A DNA stretch of 64,000 nt from Russula earlei (GCA_025769875.1 JAGFNK010000072.1:62001-126000), one strand, 5' to 3'. Positions 46,893-59,742 are shown, counted from the stretch's first letter. The notes: generated by a model from the sequence alone, not told the origin. Made by a program: numbers and translations.

Positions 46893-46978
46893 GGTGCTAT
46901 AGTGTAGTGGCTATCACAACAGATTCTGACTTGCTAACACCACTTTCCATTAACCCAGGTTCAAACCCTGGTAGTGCC
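46893..46978 (+). tRNA. tRNA-like Pol III unit (degenerate tRNA or SINE head)
   Basis: GGTGCTA (46893-46899) pairs with TAGTGCC (46972-46978) with two G-U pairs. TATAGTGTAGTGG and GGCTATCAC match the A-box and D-arm of Gln/Glu-type tRNAs. CCAGG-TTCAAAC-CCTGG is a perfect T-arm with the B-box GGTTCAAACCC. A T-rich terminator follows at 46979-46995. The central part (ACAGATTCTGACTTGCT...) does not form a proper anticodon stem, although TTCTGAC would present CTG (Gln). Either an intron-containing or pseudo-tRNA, or the head of a tRNA-derived SINE. Confidence 0.45.
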
Positions 46979-48074
46979 TTTCTTTTCTTTTTCTCCATAT
47001 CCTATGCAGGTTATGACCTTCAGTGGTATCACTGAGCCATAGTACTGTAGTGACCATGCAACGTGTTGTCTCCCACATCAGGAAAAACCAGTCCGGTCCG
47101 TAGACACCGCTTAATTCTGTAGACACCATAGACACCATAGCACAACAACATACTATGTAGTGCTCTATAGCATCATAGTAAGTCTATATTGCTCAATGTA
47201 GTTCCAGTAGTTTATGACTATATTTATGTAGGCATGTAGATGAAACCAAGTCTACATATCACTATGTAGGATGACTGAAATTATGGTTGTCTATGGAGAT
47301 GATCAGTTTACTACATTGCACTATGGAGACAATTCATTGCTCTATGGAGACTATTGGTTATTATAATTATATTGCACTATCGAGCCTTACTGAAGGTGGC
47401 CATGCTACACTGCATATTGTCCTCTCCTCTCCTCCCCAACCCACCTCCCCTTTCCCATCCTTCCCCTCTCCTTCTCCCCTGATGACACCGTTTTTCTTTC
47501 TCGCCTCTCCTCTCCTGATGGGAGGCGGCCATGCGTGCGAGTCGGTCGAAGTGGGGGTAAAAGGGTTTCTTGCTTGCTTGCTTTCTTTCTATTTCCTTCC
47601 TTTCTTGCCTTCGTCCTAGAGACGAAGGCTGGTTTTTATGTACATTGGGACTGGAGCTAGACTAAATGGTATCCTAGAATGAGAGTAGCTAAGGAGAGGT
47701 AAATGTATTCTGAGATAAATGGGATGGACACGTGTGATCGCGGCGTTGAGGCGACAGGTGTAACGAAGCTAGGCTTTGGAAGGGTATAGTAAAGGGGGCT
47801 GTAGCAACGAGTGGGGCACTAGTCGGCATGGCCGAAATGCCGTGAAGGGGTGGTTGGCCAGGTCTTGAACATTGGGGACTTCTGCCTGATGAGGCAGTGG
47901 TGGGCAATGCGGGCAAGCGTGCGTGCGCATGGGGGTGAGCGTGGGGGTATGCGTACGGGTGCACGTGGGTGGTAGCAATGTCAGAGGTGGAGGAGCGAGT
48001 GTGTGCATCGGAGGCGAGAGGTGGAGGGCATGGTGTGCTTGCATGTGTGACGTGGTGGAGAGAGGGAGTTGTGG
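46979..48074. other. Non-genic repeat-like sequence left of the gypsy element
   Basis: AT-rich, with recurring CTATGTAG / CTATGGAGAC words (47150-47360), a CT-rich tract (47410-47510), CTTGCTTGCTTTCTTTCT runs and a hairpin CCTTCGTCCTAGAGACGAAGG (about 47609-47629). No gene is supported. Probably old transposon debris. Confidence 0.45.
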
Positions 48075-48672
48075 TGTTATGATTTACCCCCTGTCGGTTC
48101 GCCCATTACTCTCTTGTTATTGTTCCCCCTTACCACCCTCTTGATTACTGTTCATCCCTTGATGTTGATGGTCCCTTACTGTTTCGTCCATTGTGTTTCA
48201 CCTATTGTGTTTCACCTATTGTTGAGTTATCTTTGCTATTGGCTCACCTTCACCTATTGTTCTGCTTATAGTACTGTACAGCCTCGCTACATACAGTATT
48301 TAAGCGCCTGTAGAAGCTGGGGAATGCCCCAAGCTTAGCTTTGTCCCATTTCCTGTCGCATCCCTTACCCTGTACCCTCTCTCAATCACAACTCTGCTTG
48401 TGCTGGCCTACACCTTGCTTGACCTAAGCACACCTCAAGGAACCCTTGTGTTCCTCTTCCTCCTCTGCCTCTCTTCATCGTCCTCCTCTTCTGTGAAACC
48501 AGGAGATCAACTCTGTCTGCGGGCTGAGTCATTGTCTGACTCAGCTTTGAGACGCTAAACCTTTTGACCCGGTCTCTTTGAGCCGGCCCCCATTGAACCC
48601 TTGAACCAAGTCACAGGGACTTGGCCCCACTGAACCTTGAGCTAACGCTCTAACGGCCGCGACGCCGTAACA
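48075..48672 (+). repeat. Left LTR of the gypsy element
   Basis: 598 bp, beginning TGTTATGATTTACCCC and ending GACGCCGTAACA. A TATA-like region lies near TACAGTATTTAAGCGCC (48291-48307), probable transcription start area. Confidence 0.9.
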
Positions 48673-49157
48673 CAAGCTAAGCTTCCTACTCCATTCTGGA
48701 GATCAACCTTGAACTACCATCGAATCGTTGGGTCCGTGTCCAACCCAGACCATCCCCAGACCTTCCCGAACACGTCGTAGGAGCTGCCACTTGGGACAGC
48801 TTTCACACTTTCCTCTGTTACATCACCACTGAAAACAACGAAGAATTACCAGTTGAATTCATCAACAACCGCTGGTTCGAACTACAACTTAGGAGAGGAC
48901 AACTCTACACTCACCAAGACCTAGAACTCCTTAGAAACAGCCTTGGATTAGGCTACTGGAGGGAAAACGACCCTCTCTACGAACCACCGTCAGAATCAGA
49001 AGCCTCTTCCACAGAAGGCAACCCCCCTGAACCAGAAAACACCACTGAAACTCAGACACCTTTCGAATCCCCTGCACTAGAGCCAGAGAACCCCCTTGAA
49101 AGTCAAGAATCCATCGAAACCCTAGAAATCAACCCACAGAACCCTCCAGAACCTGAT

Positions 49158-50221
49158 ATGGCAGCCCAACCCCAAGTCGCTGTACAACCCCCCCAGATGG
49201 CCGCTCAGGCCCCCCAGATGGCCGCTCAGGCTCCCCAGATGGCCGCCCAGGCCCCCCCAGTCGTCGTTCCACCCCCTCAAGCAGCTGCTCCAGCACCACA
49301 AGGCACTAATGGGTCCCTCAGCGGTAAAGAACCCACTGCCTTCACAGGGGAGAGGAACAAAACAAAAAGATTTATCATGGAATTCAACCTATTCTGGGGG
49401 CTCAATGATGACAAAGCAGTAATGATCTCCCCTTTTAAACGAACAATGCTGGCTCTCTCCTATATTCAAGGAGAAAAGGTTGAAGAATGGGTCAATTCAC
49501 AAGCAACCGCACTCAGGGAAAAAGTAAACAGGGCCCAGAACCCCATCGATAGAATGAACGAAGCATTATGGAATGACTTTGTTACAGACTTTACATTCAA
49601 ATTCACTAACACTGCGGAGAAAGAGGATGCCCAAGCGGCTCTTGCCAAGCATACAATGAAGGAATCCCTTGACGATTACATTTCCACCTTCGAACAACTT
49701 CTGAATAAAACAGGGTGGCCAGAAACGGACGTTATCGCCATTGAAAGCTTCAAAAATGGTCTAAAAATCGGGCTCTACCGTGCAATCTTAAACAGAGACG
49801 TCTGGCCCACCACCCTCCAGGAATGGAAAGGAAGAAGCCAGAAGGCAACATCGACGTTTCATCACCATCAGGGAGAAGCTCAAAGGAAAAACCACACACT
49901 CCCCTTCAGAACACAAAACTCACCACCCCGATCGAATGCAAGTGGACGCCGCCAAATCTAATTTCAAGAAACTTACTGAAGAAGAAAGGAAACAATTGGC
50001 GAAAGAAGGACGTTGCTTCCGCTGCCGGGAAAAAGGCCACCTTAGCCGAGAATGTCCCAAAAATACCTACCCCCACCACCTCCAAAGCACGAACCACTGA
50101 ACCAGCCCCAGAACCACCCAAGGAGGAAGAAGCCGCCACTATGGTGGCCCGCATGAAAACTTTACCAGCGGAGGATAGAGCCAAACTTTGGGACCTCATC
50201 CTAAAAGAGGATTTTCTCTAG
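49158..50221 (+). pseudogene. gypsy gag (frameshifted)
   Basis: From the first ATG (49158): Ala/Gln/Pro-rich repeats, then the retrotransposon gag domain (KRFIMEFNLFWGLNDDKAV, EWVNSQATALREKVN, SLDDYISTFEQLLNKTGWPE). After a frame change near 49830 the sequence reaches the zinc knuckle CFRCREKGHLSREC (about 50013-50054). A gag-like frame (ENNEELPVEFINNRWFELQL, HQDLELLRNSLGLGYWRE) is open in phase from about 48790 with no ATG, so the true N-terminus may lie upstream of 49158. Confidence 0.8.
49191..49258 (+). repeat. Tandem 21-bp repeat in gag (PQMAAQA x3)
   Basis: Three copies of CCCCAGATGGCCGCTCAGGC-type units encode repeated PQMAAQA heptapeptides near the gag N-terminus. Confidence 0.85.
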
Positions 50222-50235
50222 GCCAAGGTACAACA

Positions 50236-53200
50236 GTCGATACTAAGGCCCAAATAGATACCATTGTCCAACATAAAGAAAACTCAATGAAAGTTCCCTT
50301 TATGATCACAACAAATGGAAAGACTGGTCAAGCACTCCTAGACAGTGGAGCAACAGAAAACTTCATTAGTCAAGGAATCGTGGAAAAATTACAAATTCCA
50401 CTCCAAACTCTCAGAACCCCCAGACCCATCATTAATGTAGATGGCACCAGTAACCAAGGAGGAGCACTGACTCACTATGCTCATATGGCCGTACGTCATG
50501 GTCCCACCACACGACTTCTCACATTTTACGTTACAAATTTGGGAGAAGATAGAATGATCCTCGGCTACCCCTTCCTAAAGGCATTGAACCCTCTTATCAA
50601 CTGGAACACTGGTCGCCTAAGAAACCATCTAGGGGTCCTTCTCACCCCTATACCCCTGACTAAATCACCAAAAATACGGATTGCACAAATCAGGACAACT
50701 GTCATTCCCCCCGAATATTCACGACACCAAAGGGTTTTTTCAGAAGAAGCAGCCAGACGACTCCCACCTAGTCGGGGAGAACTCGACTTTAGAATCACTC
50801 TGAAACCTGACGCCCCCAAATTCCTTGATTGCCGAACTTACCCACTCCCCCAGAACGAGAAACAAGAATTATCAAGACAAATACAAGAAGACCTAGCCAA
50901 AGGTTTTATCAAAGATGGCGTTTCAGATTTTGTATCCCCTGTTTTCTTTGTTCAAAAGAAGGATGGCACCGCCCCACGAATGGTAGTCGATTACCGAAAA
51001 CTCAATAACGCCACAGTCCCTGATTACCACGCCTTACCCAACATGGAAGAACAATTGCACCGACTAAGGGGCAAAACCACCTTCAGCAAATTTGATGTCC
51101 GAGCCGGTTACAACAACATCTTGATCCACCCTGAAGACCGACATAAAGGTGCCTTCAAAACCCAATTTGGCACCTTCGTCCCCATGGTAATGGGCTTTGG
51201 CTTTACCAATGCCCCAGCCACCTTCCAACGGGCAATGAACCACACCCTCCGACCCTGGCTTCTAAAATATCCCAGAGAATACCTGCAACTACCTGGACGA
51301 TGTGGCAATAGCCACAGGAAAAGGAGAAGAGCTTCTTCATCAACAGATCACCCATGAGTTCCTCGACCTACTCGAAAGAGACTCCTATTTCCTGAAAGCA
51401 TCAAAATGTGCCTTTGAACAACATGAAATTGACTTTCCTAGGTTTTCGGATCAACCAAGGAACCCTCAAAATCGACCCAGTCAAAATGGACGGCCTCAAA
51501 AACTGGCCGAGACCCCCCAATAATCTGAAACAGGTACAACAAATCATGGGCGCCCTCAATTACCAGCGGCCATTTATCCGAGACTTCGCAAAAATAGCTC
51601 GCCCCATTTTTTCCACAATCAAGAAAGGGACCCCCTTCCTCTGGACTCCAGAAGCGACCACAGCCCTAGAAACCCTGATAGCAGCGGTCTGCGATGATCC
51701 CGAACTTTACACCGCCAACCCTGACCTCCCATACGAATTAGAAACCGATGCCTCACAATTTGCCACCGGAGCTATCCTCTTCCAAAAGGACCAAAGAGGA
51801 AAAAGGAAAATGATCGGAAATATGTCACATCGCGTTCAACGAAGCAGAAAGGAACTACCCAGTTTGGGACAGGGAATTCCTAGCCCTGATCCTTGCTGCT
51901 CCAACACTGGCGATACCTATTAGTCGGAACTAAACACCCCATCAAGATCTTCACAGACCACGCTAACCTGGACTCACTACCGACTCCCCCACAAAATCAA
52001 CCGAAGGATTGCCGGATATATCTCAACACTCGCAGATTACCACTTCGAAATCCACCACAAACCCGGAATCTCCAACCGTGCGGACACTCTCTCACGACGA
52101 CCTGACCACAATGATGGGTCAGGAGATAACCAGAACATTACGGCACTACCTGACAAACTGTTTATTTCGCACGCTTCACACTGAGGACCTCTATGAACAA
52201 GTGCTAACCTGAACAAAGGAAAAGAAAGTCAGATCTCCTCATGTGGAAGGTCAAACACAGATCTCCAAGAAGAAGAAGATGCACTATTCAAAGACAGAAA
52301 GCTGGTGGTGCCATATCAAGAACCCCTCTTACGAAAGATTTTACATACCTACCACGACAGTATCCTCGGCGGGACACACAGGAAATGCCCGAACCCTGTA
52401 TTCAATACAAGAATCCTTCTGGTGGCCAAAAATGGCCTACTTTATCAGGGACTACATTCGAGGCTGTGCCACCTGTCAAGCCAACAAATCGTCCACACAC
52501 CCAACTCGTCCCCCAATCTACCCAATTCCCCCTGAGTCTCAGAAACCATTCCAAACCATAGCAATTGACTGGATTGTCGACCTTCCATTGTCGGAAGAAT
52601 GTAACACTATCATGACCATCACCGATCACGACTCTACCAAAGCGGCGATATTCATACCATGTCGTAAAGATATGGGGACCCTAGCAATGGCCAAATTATT
52701 CTTACGACATGCCTTTCCTTGGACTGGAGTCCCTTCAAAGATCATTTCCGATCGTGACCCTCGATTTACCTCCGACCTATTCAGAGAAGTCTCTCGGATT
52801 CTAGGAATCAACCAGAACCTGAGTACCGCTTATCACCCCCAAACCGACGGACAATCGGAACGAACCAACCAAACCCTAGAAATGTATCTCCGCATTTACA
52901 CGGGAGAGAAACAAGAAGAGTGGGCACACTGGCTCCCCATAGCCCAGTACCACTTCAACGCCCACAAATCCACCACCACTAAGAAAACCCCATACGAACT
53001 CCTCATCGGGTTTAACCCTCAAGGGCTTGGCACCCAGCTCAAGTCCAAGTTCCCGGAATCCAAGAGCGACTCCAAGCATTAAAAAACATGAGGGAATCAG
53101 CACAAGAAGCAATGAGAAGAGCACAGAATAACTGGATCAAGGAAACCAAATTCAAGGGCTTCGAAAGAAGGACAGAAGGTTTGGTTGGAAGGCACTAACT

Positions 53201-53643
53201 TAAAAACTCCCCATCAGTTTCATAAGTTCCGCCCCAAACGTTTCGGCCCCTTTATCATCACCAAACGAATCTCCCACATTGTTTACCAACTCCAATTGCC
53301 GCCCCAATGGAACATCCACAACGTATTTCACGCCTCCCTCTTATCTCCAGTCACAGAAACAACCGAACATGGACCAAACTTCCCTGAGCCACCACCTGAC
53401 CTTATCTCGGGAGAATATGAAGTCGAAAAGATTACCGCTCAACGTCTCCATAGAAACCGACTCCAATACAGGGTCCGGTGGAAAGGATATTCCGCGGCAG
53501 AAGATACCTGGGAACCTCTCTCAAATCTTAAAAACGCTCAAGACGCCATCACTATGTTTCACCTTCAACAGCCCACCAAGCTCCGTACCATGACCACCTC
53601 TAACTCTGATCCCGCAGAATCCCATCATTCAGATGAAATCTGA
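50236..53643 (+). pseudogene. gypsy pol with chromodomain (frameshifted)
   Basis: Protease LLDSGATENFISQG (DSG at 50341-50349); RT with DFVSPVFFVQKKDGTAPRMV, VDYRKLNNATVPDYHALPNM and the YLDD box at 51290-51301; RNase H with ETDASQFATGAILFQKD and FNEAERNYPVWDREFLALIL; integrase with WWPKMAYFIRDYIRGCATCQ, the Asp in AIDWIVDLPL, ISDRDPRFTSDLF and QTDGQSERTNQTLE (D,D,E). The C-terminus YEVEKITAQRLHRNRLQYRV and RWKGYSAAEDTWEPLSNL (about 53413-53560) is a chromodomain, placing it among chromoviruses. Frame changes near 51285, 51430, 51835, 51990, 52300 and 53080-53180. Long clean stretches remain between them. Confidence 0.88.
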
Positions 53644-53845
53644 ACGACTTAGAACATCAATTCCAAACACTTACGATACAACAACGTACATTACTCCCCC
53701 GAATTAACTCACGTAACCCCCCTTCTTATTCCATTAACGACCCCGCTATCCCCGACCGCGGATATACAATTTTCAATTTAGCCGCCAGAGAACAACTCTT
53801 TTCGGGAATTCTTTCTCCTGGTGACTTCCGTGGTTTTCAATTACT

Positions 53846-55250
53846 ATGACAGACCCCCGTTTTTCTGAGTTTCATCTATCCGTACGAAGAGCAGTACTTA
53901 CAGATTTAGTATGGAACCACATCACACGATCAGCCCTACATAAATACCCCCACCCCTTCCGAGTGGTCAGCCTGGCACCACGAACACGCTACCTCTACAT
54001 ACAACACTCCCATGTCGTCCCCCGTTTCTAATTCATCCCCTCTACCTATCCTTACCCCTTCCCCCACCATCAAACAAGAACCCCTCTCGCCCGAAGTATC
54101 CAGCATATCATCGACCAACGAACCTTCATCGTCCCAGACAAAACCAAGGTCCCAGACCTTGCCGCTACCCTCAACCCACTCGCCATCCGAGAAGGAACAC
54201 CCTCGCCAACCCCGACCCAGGCAGACCCCACTCATCCTGGCCCCCCTTGGTTTGTTTACGAACCTTACACGCATGTTCCCCCTTTTCTACATTAACGTTA
54301 ACGGGCGAAAGCGCCTATTACCATACTTACGTGTCGCCTTATATAACGACGAACCCATGCTTCTAGGAACTATGGGTCAAGGGGAACCCACTTATGGAGA
54401 AAAGCTCATCGCCCAGCCCGTTGTCTCTGCCCCTCATCCCCTCTGTCTCTGCCTCTGACCTCCGCCTCCTCATTGAGGATCCACCCCTTCCACTTTGACT
54501 GCTGCCCAAGCCCTCGAAAACCTCCATGACCCTGGTGCTCTTGCCGACGTCTACCGTCTCCGTACCAGCTCTTTCAAGTTGAAAGTCTTGGAGGGCAAGC
54601 GCGCCTCTATCCAAGGGGCTCTAAGCGTCCTTCCAAGGGCAACTCGCTGACAGACTTCATGAAATCCAGTCCCACACTAAAGAGACCGCCGCCATCCGCA
54701 GTCGCCTTCGGGCCAACAACACTTCCGTCCGAGTTCGCCATCAACTCGATAACTTGATGACTGATGGAGGGCTCACCCGCGACACTGGACCATATTACTC
54801 ACTGGCAGGGAGCTACGACAGAATTGAGGACTCGAAGGAGTCATCCACTTCCCCTACACCATCCATTCACCCTCCTCTCTCCCTAACCCCTCCTCTCCAG
54901 TACCTCCCTCCTCGCGTTGTCGACCAGTCCCAAAACGACGCTCCTATGGGGTCACCTTCCCACTTCCCCCAAATGTTCTCTGATGACGCCAGTACCACCC
55001 CAACACCCCTCTCACCCCCGCACGAATGACTAAAGCACAGCGTCACCAACTTCAGAAGCGACAACACTGTCTGCAAACACTGCAACACCAGGGGACACTG
55101 GAACAAGGACTGTAACAAACCTCACACTAACTGCAGTGGACAAGTGGATTGCATCCTCAGGAGGACCCATCGGAGTTACAGGGGTTTCTGCCCCAGGGCC
55201 ATGGGACCCCAGAGCGCTGTGGCCAGAAGTCGAAGGCGATGAACTCCGTG
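53846..55250 (+). pseudogene. Accessory region after pol with a second CCHC knuckle
   Basis: Between pol and the right LTR. Frames: 53846-54031 (MTDPRFSEFHLSVRRAVLTD), 54012-54458 (MSSPVSNSSPLPILTPSPTI...VNGRKRLLPYLRVALYNDEP), then AAQALENLHDPGALADVYRL, IRSRLRANNTSVRVRHQLDN, MTDGGLTRDTGPYYSLAGSY and a Ser/Pro-rich stretch. They end with CKHCNTRGHWNKDC (55072-55113), a C-x2-C-x4-H-x4-C zinc knuckle, followed by HTNC. Pieces are separated by frame changes. Composition (disordered Ser/Pro part, helical part, CCHC) is gag-like but does not repeat the gag at 49158. Function unknown. Confidence 0.6.
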
Positions 55251-55304
55251 AGTCGGGCCCTGAGACCGATTAGTTCGGAGAAACTAAGCATGAGGGAGGC
55301 ATGA

Positions 55305-55915
55305 TGTTATGATTTACCCCCTTGTCGGTTCGCCCATACTCTCTTGTTATTGTTCCCCCTTACCACCCTCTTGATTACCGTTTCATCCCTTGATGTTGAT
55401 GGTCCCTTACTGTTTCATCCATTGTGTTTCACCTGTTGTGTTTCACCTATTGTGTTTCACCTATTGTTGAGTTATCTTTGCTATTGGCTCACCTTCACCT
55501 ATTGTTCTGCTTATAGTACTGTACAGCCTCGCTACATACAGTATTTAAGCGCCTGTAGAAGCTGGGGAATGCCCCAAGCTTAGCTTTGTCCCATTTCCTG
55601 TCGCATCCCTTGCCCTGTATACTCTCTCAATCACAACTTGCTTGTGCTGGCCTTTACTCTGCTTGACCTGAGCACACTTCAAGGAACCCTTGTGTTCCTC
55701 TTCCTCCTCTGCCTCTCACTCATCGTCCTCCTCTTCTGTGAAACCAGAAGATCGACTCTGTCTGCGGACTGAGTCATTATCTGACTTAGCCTTGAGACGC
55801 TAAACCCTTGAACCGGTCTCCTTGAGCCGGCCCCACTGAACCCTTGAACCAAGTCACAGGGACTTGGCCCCATTGAACCTTGAGCTAACGCTCTAACGGC
55901 CGCGACGCCGTAACA
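55305..55915 (+). repeat. Right LTR of the gypsy element
   Basis: 611 bp; preceded by a purine-rich tract GAGGGAGGCATGA (55292-55304). Differs from the left LTR by scattered changes and a partial internal tandem duplication (about 55424-55466). Confidence 0.9.
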
Positions 55916-55957
55916 ATAATGCTACTCCATTACAACTGTTTTCCCTAGTCCCCACCT

Positions 55958-56390
55958 TGTTGAATTGCGCAGTGATAAGGTAGATTAGATCATAATAGAT
56001 CTAATAAAACTTTATTCAGTTTCTGTGAGATGAAACTATTGTGTCATATTTACCTAATAAAACTTTACTACAATGCATAATCAGCTACTGATAAGATCAT
56101 GAGATAGTAAGTACTTACTTCAGTTTCTGTGAGATGAAACTGAAGTATCTACTGTATGTACGACACTCTTAAGTATCTGAGAGCATCCCTAATTATTTTA
56201 TCTGTAGTAACTATCAAATTGTTTTCACAATCACTTTGTGCTAGCTACCGATTGTCTTAGATCACACTATCAATTTGCTATTGTATGTGTTGCAGCAACT
56301 GAGCTGAAATGCTTATGTGGTCTGGGCCTGTGGGCCACCCGGACAGTTTGGGCCGATGCATCAACACCTCGGCTACTCTTTATCTCAACA
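55958..56390 (-). repeat. LTR of the old copia (3' LTR on its own strand)
   Basis: 433 bp. Paired with 61178-61607; see the finding on CpG-restricted differences. Contains repeated TTCAGTTTCTGTGAGATGAAA at about 56017 and 56122. Confidence 0.95.
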
Positions 56391-59300
56391 TCCCCCCAGT
56401 GATTTAGACAGTCAGTAGATTAGATCAGATGAGACCTAACCCAGTGACGAAGGAGTGCATTTGCACTGTGGCATGTGTGCATCTTGGTAGACCATCAGCA
56501 AGTGGGTGAGTCAATAAGACTGTGAGTCAAGAGACTCCAAAAGGAAAGGTGAATGCCTGTGGACACAGAGTTGAGAGACTACAAGGAAAGGGTGTGAACA
56601 CAGTTGAGAGACTGCCTGCAGAGTGTTCAGATCTGCACATAGAGGGGGCTGCTGTTAAAACATTAATATATTGCCTAGTTGCCATAGGCATTGCTTCTCC
56701 AGAGTGCTTGATCAAACAGATTTTGGCATCAGAACAGAGTGGAAAGCAGAAGCAGAACAGAGGTCCACCATCCCAAGGTAAGACCTCCAAGATTACAGAA
56801 GCGGAGTGGAATCTGCCATCCCAAAGAGATGCAAGATGTGCCTTGATTGATCGATGTCTGTGTTAGCCAAGCAATCGCGTGTAACACAGATCCCAAGGTA
56901 TAATGCAATCTCACCTAGATCTGTCAACTTGTAGTGCATAGACAAAGATAGATATTGCACCCATAGATGTGAGCATCGAGACCACAAGGGTCACCTAAGA
57001 TAATGATGTCATCAGCAGAGAGGAGGTGAAGCAAAATAAAGGATAGTGGATCCCCCCACATCTTGGCTGATGACATATGTTTGCATGAGAATGTGTGTGT
57101 GCGAAGCCAAGATAAGTGCCCAGTGCATATGAACATGAAGCCCACATGAGAATGCATGCATGTGAACACGAGTCACTAGGGACTCCATGAGAACATAAGT
57201 CCCATGTATGAGAGGCCTGTGTAAGACCACAAAGTGTTTTTGGTGTGATGAAACCTTGCAATTGCCCAAACAGTTCTAATCTTCATCACCCAGTGAGCCA
57301 ATAACAAACATTGACAAGACGTCCTCAGATCTCCCTGATCCATATGCTAGTGCAGCCAACGCTGAACAAGAGTCGCTAAGACTCAGACCTGGCTACTGGT
57401 GATAAAGTGTCATCAATGTCAATGCCTTGTAAATTGGGTGAACCCTTGTGCAAGTGAAACGCACACAAAATCTCCAAGATTTGCATACTGCACACCCATT
57501 CCGATAAGATCAGCAAGATCCCAGGGACCATTTTTCGCAAGCATGCCAATCACATATGGATATGTGACTTGCCACTCATCAGCAAAATCTGATAAAGTGC
57601 CTTCCTGATATGTAGCCCAGTGATCGTTTCCACATAGCCGAGTCATATGTGATAAGCACCCTCTTGGATCTGTGTGTGCAGTCCCTCCGAGACATTCAGA
57701 ACATGGATGCAAATAAGACCCAAGATGTGTAACTGAGAGTGGATGTGGTGGACCAATGAATTGTCCCAATAATGCTAAGTGAGGATGGCATAAACAGTAT
57801 GGCGGAACATGTGCAACTGGCTGTATATGAGGGGTAAGTGTAGAAACTAAACAGTTTATTGAGGGTATGGAAGGGTTGTTTTGAGTGAGTGTATGCAGCG
57901 TTGAAGGAGACCTGCACGTTCACACACATGAGAATCGCTGAATAATGTAATGACTGTACTCAGTGACTCGTGTGCATGAGCGATCACTTTAGATATATAT
58001 TTACCTGAATAATGTAACAACTGTACTATTCAGGTATGAGCTTTATGGAACGTAAGGAATGATAAGTAAGTGGGAACACACCTCAGTGACTCGTGCTGCA
58101 TGAGCGATCACTGAGGGACAAAGGGTAAACTATCTACTCATTTAAGTAGGCAGGAGGTAAACGAATGGTATCCAAATGATGGAACGTCAGTTGAGCCAAT
58201 CAGCATCTACTGTTAACTAACTAGACTAGGTACGAACTGAGTGTAAATAACTAGTTCTACTCGGAGGTGCTAAGAACAGTCCTGGGTATATGTGCCTGAG
58301 TGAGGGGATCCCTCACTTGGCTTCGTGCACTCGCAATCAAGCTCACTCGTGGTTGGGAATCACAACAGTAAGGTATAGTGAGTGTGGTGTGAGGGAATCT
58401 AATGGTGTTTCCAGAGGCACGGAATGAAGTGCTGACAATCTGGTTCATGTAAAATTGAGGCAGAGAATGTCACCGGTCCTGTAGGGACCAAGAGTTGTGC
58501 AGGCGGAGCAGTGTCTGTAACATGTCCCCTGGCTGTGCAGTATGCACTTGTCGTGTGATAAGATCAGTGATGGTCAGGTGTGTAGACATATGCCCTACAT
58601 CTAAAGAAGGTGGAATTGTGAGACAACCAGAGTCAGTCTGTCTGTTCACAGTGTATGAAGTGTGTGTGCACAGAGAATGTGTGATGGAGTCCGCTCATTA
58701 GTATGGACAGCAGTGTTAGTACTAGGCTCCAGAACCCAAGAGTGAGACCAGTGCCATGCAACTTTTGAACATGTGTTGTCTTCAAGGGTCCGATTCCATC
58801 TTTCTGCACTCTAATCTCCTGTGGTAAATCTGGCATTGTTAATCTATGTATGATCCCTCATTGAACTGATAAGTATGTGAGTGCACATTGCCTCAATAGC
58901 TAGCGCCTCATATTGGTCTCATGCACAGCAGATCGGCTAAGGTACTGTAGATAGTCTGTAGCCAAGGATCCGATCGCTCAGGGGAAGCCCAGAAAAGAAG
59001 TGTTTGGTTGCCAAGTGTATACTCTGGACAGGATAACTGATTGTGATCTGTAAAGCCAAGCAAGATCTGGGTACTGGAATCACAGTAATAGATTAACATG
59101 CATGTGGACATATGCCTCATGCACTGATGCTGGATGTGGAATGATAGGACACTTCTTTGCATGTGTAGAGCTGGAGTTATGAAGTCAATAAACAATAGAT
59201 TATTTTCCAGATAGCTGTGCACAATGTTCCAATCTTTGATGTGTAAATTTGAACACCCCTCTTGAGTGTATGTGATGCATCCCTCTTTCTGAAGTAGCAC

Positions 59301-59742
59301 ATGCACTGTGTAGTTGCATGCATCAGCCTTCAGTACATGTAGAATGTCTATGAGGGTTAATAAGGATATCTCCAAGGCCTTCCAGCCAGCAGGACGGACA
59401 CAGATCCAGTCCCAATCTGTCTGATGACTGTATAACCTCCCAGAGTAATAGATCTGGCAGCTGGAGTGCAAATAATGAAGTCAGGGGTCTGGAACGGACT
59501 AATATGATGAGGAGCTCCGTAGTCGATCAAGATCTAGCCACCACGTAAAGGGAAACCCAGAATTCATATTCATCAGACATTTGACACCTTGGTGATAGTA
59601 GCAGTAGTGCCAACTATGTGTGCGCTGATGTTCCTGTCAGTGCCTGTCACTTTGGTATTTGTCACCTTCTCCTTCCAGTAGTCCAGACTGCATGCCCAAG
59701 TTTATTGCAATAGCAGCATTGTATCTTGGACATAGCATTGTG

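Larger units (their letters stand above)
48075..55915 (+). mobile_element. Ty3/gypsy chromovirus with extra 3' region
   Basis: LTRs at 48075-48672 and 55305-55915 (TGTTATG...GTAACA) flank gag, then pol with protease, RT, RNase H, integrase and a C-terminal chromodomain, followed by 1.66 kb of extra coding-like sequence before the right LTR. The LTRs differ by several substitutions and small indels, including an extra TGTTTCACCTATTG-type unit in the right one, so the element is older than the young copia. No target duplication is visible (TGTGG on the left, ATAAT on the right). Several frame changes interrupt gag and pol. Confidence 0.92.

Noticed and set aside
48070..55920. A target duplication for the gypsy element
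   Set aside because: The five bases on the two sides (TGTGG and ATAAT) do not match, and shifting the boundaries by a few bases does not help.
57938..58110. Direct repeats (CAGTGACTCGTG..GCATGAGCGATCACT twice) as a CRISPR-like array
   Set aside because: Only two imperfect copies with no regular spacers, inside a degraded copia in a eukaryotic genome.
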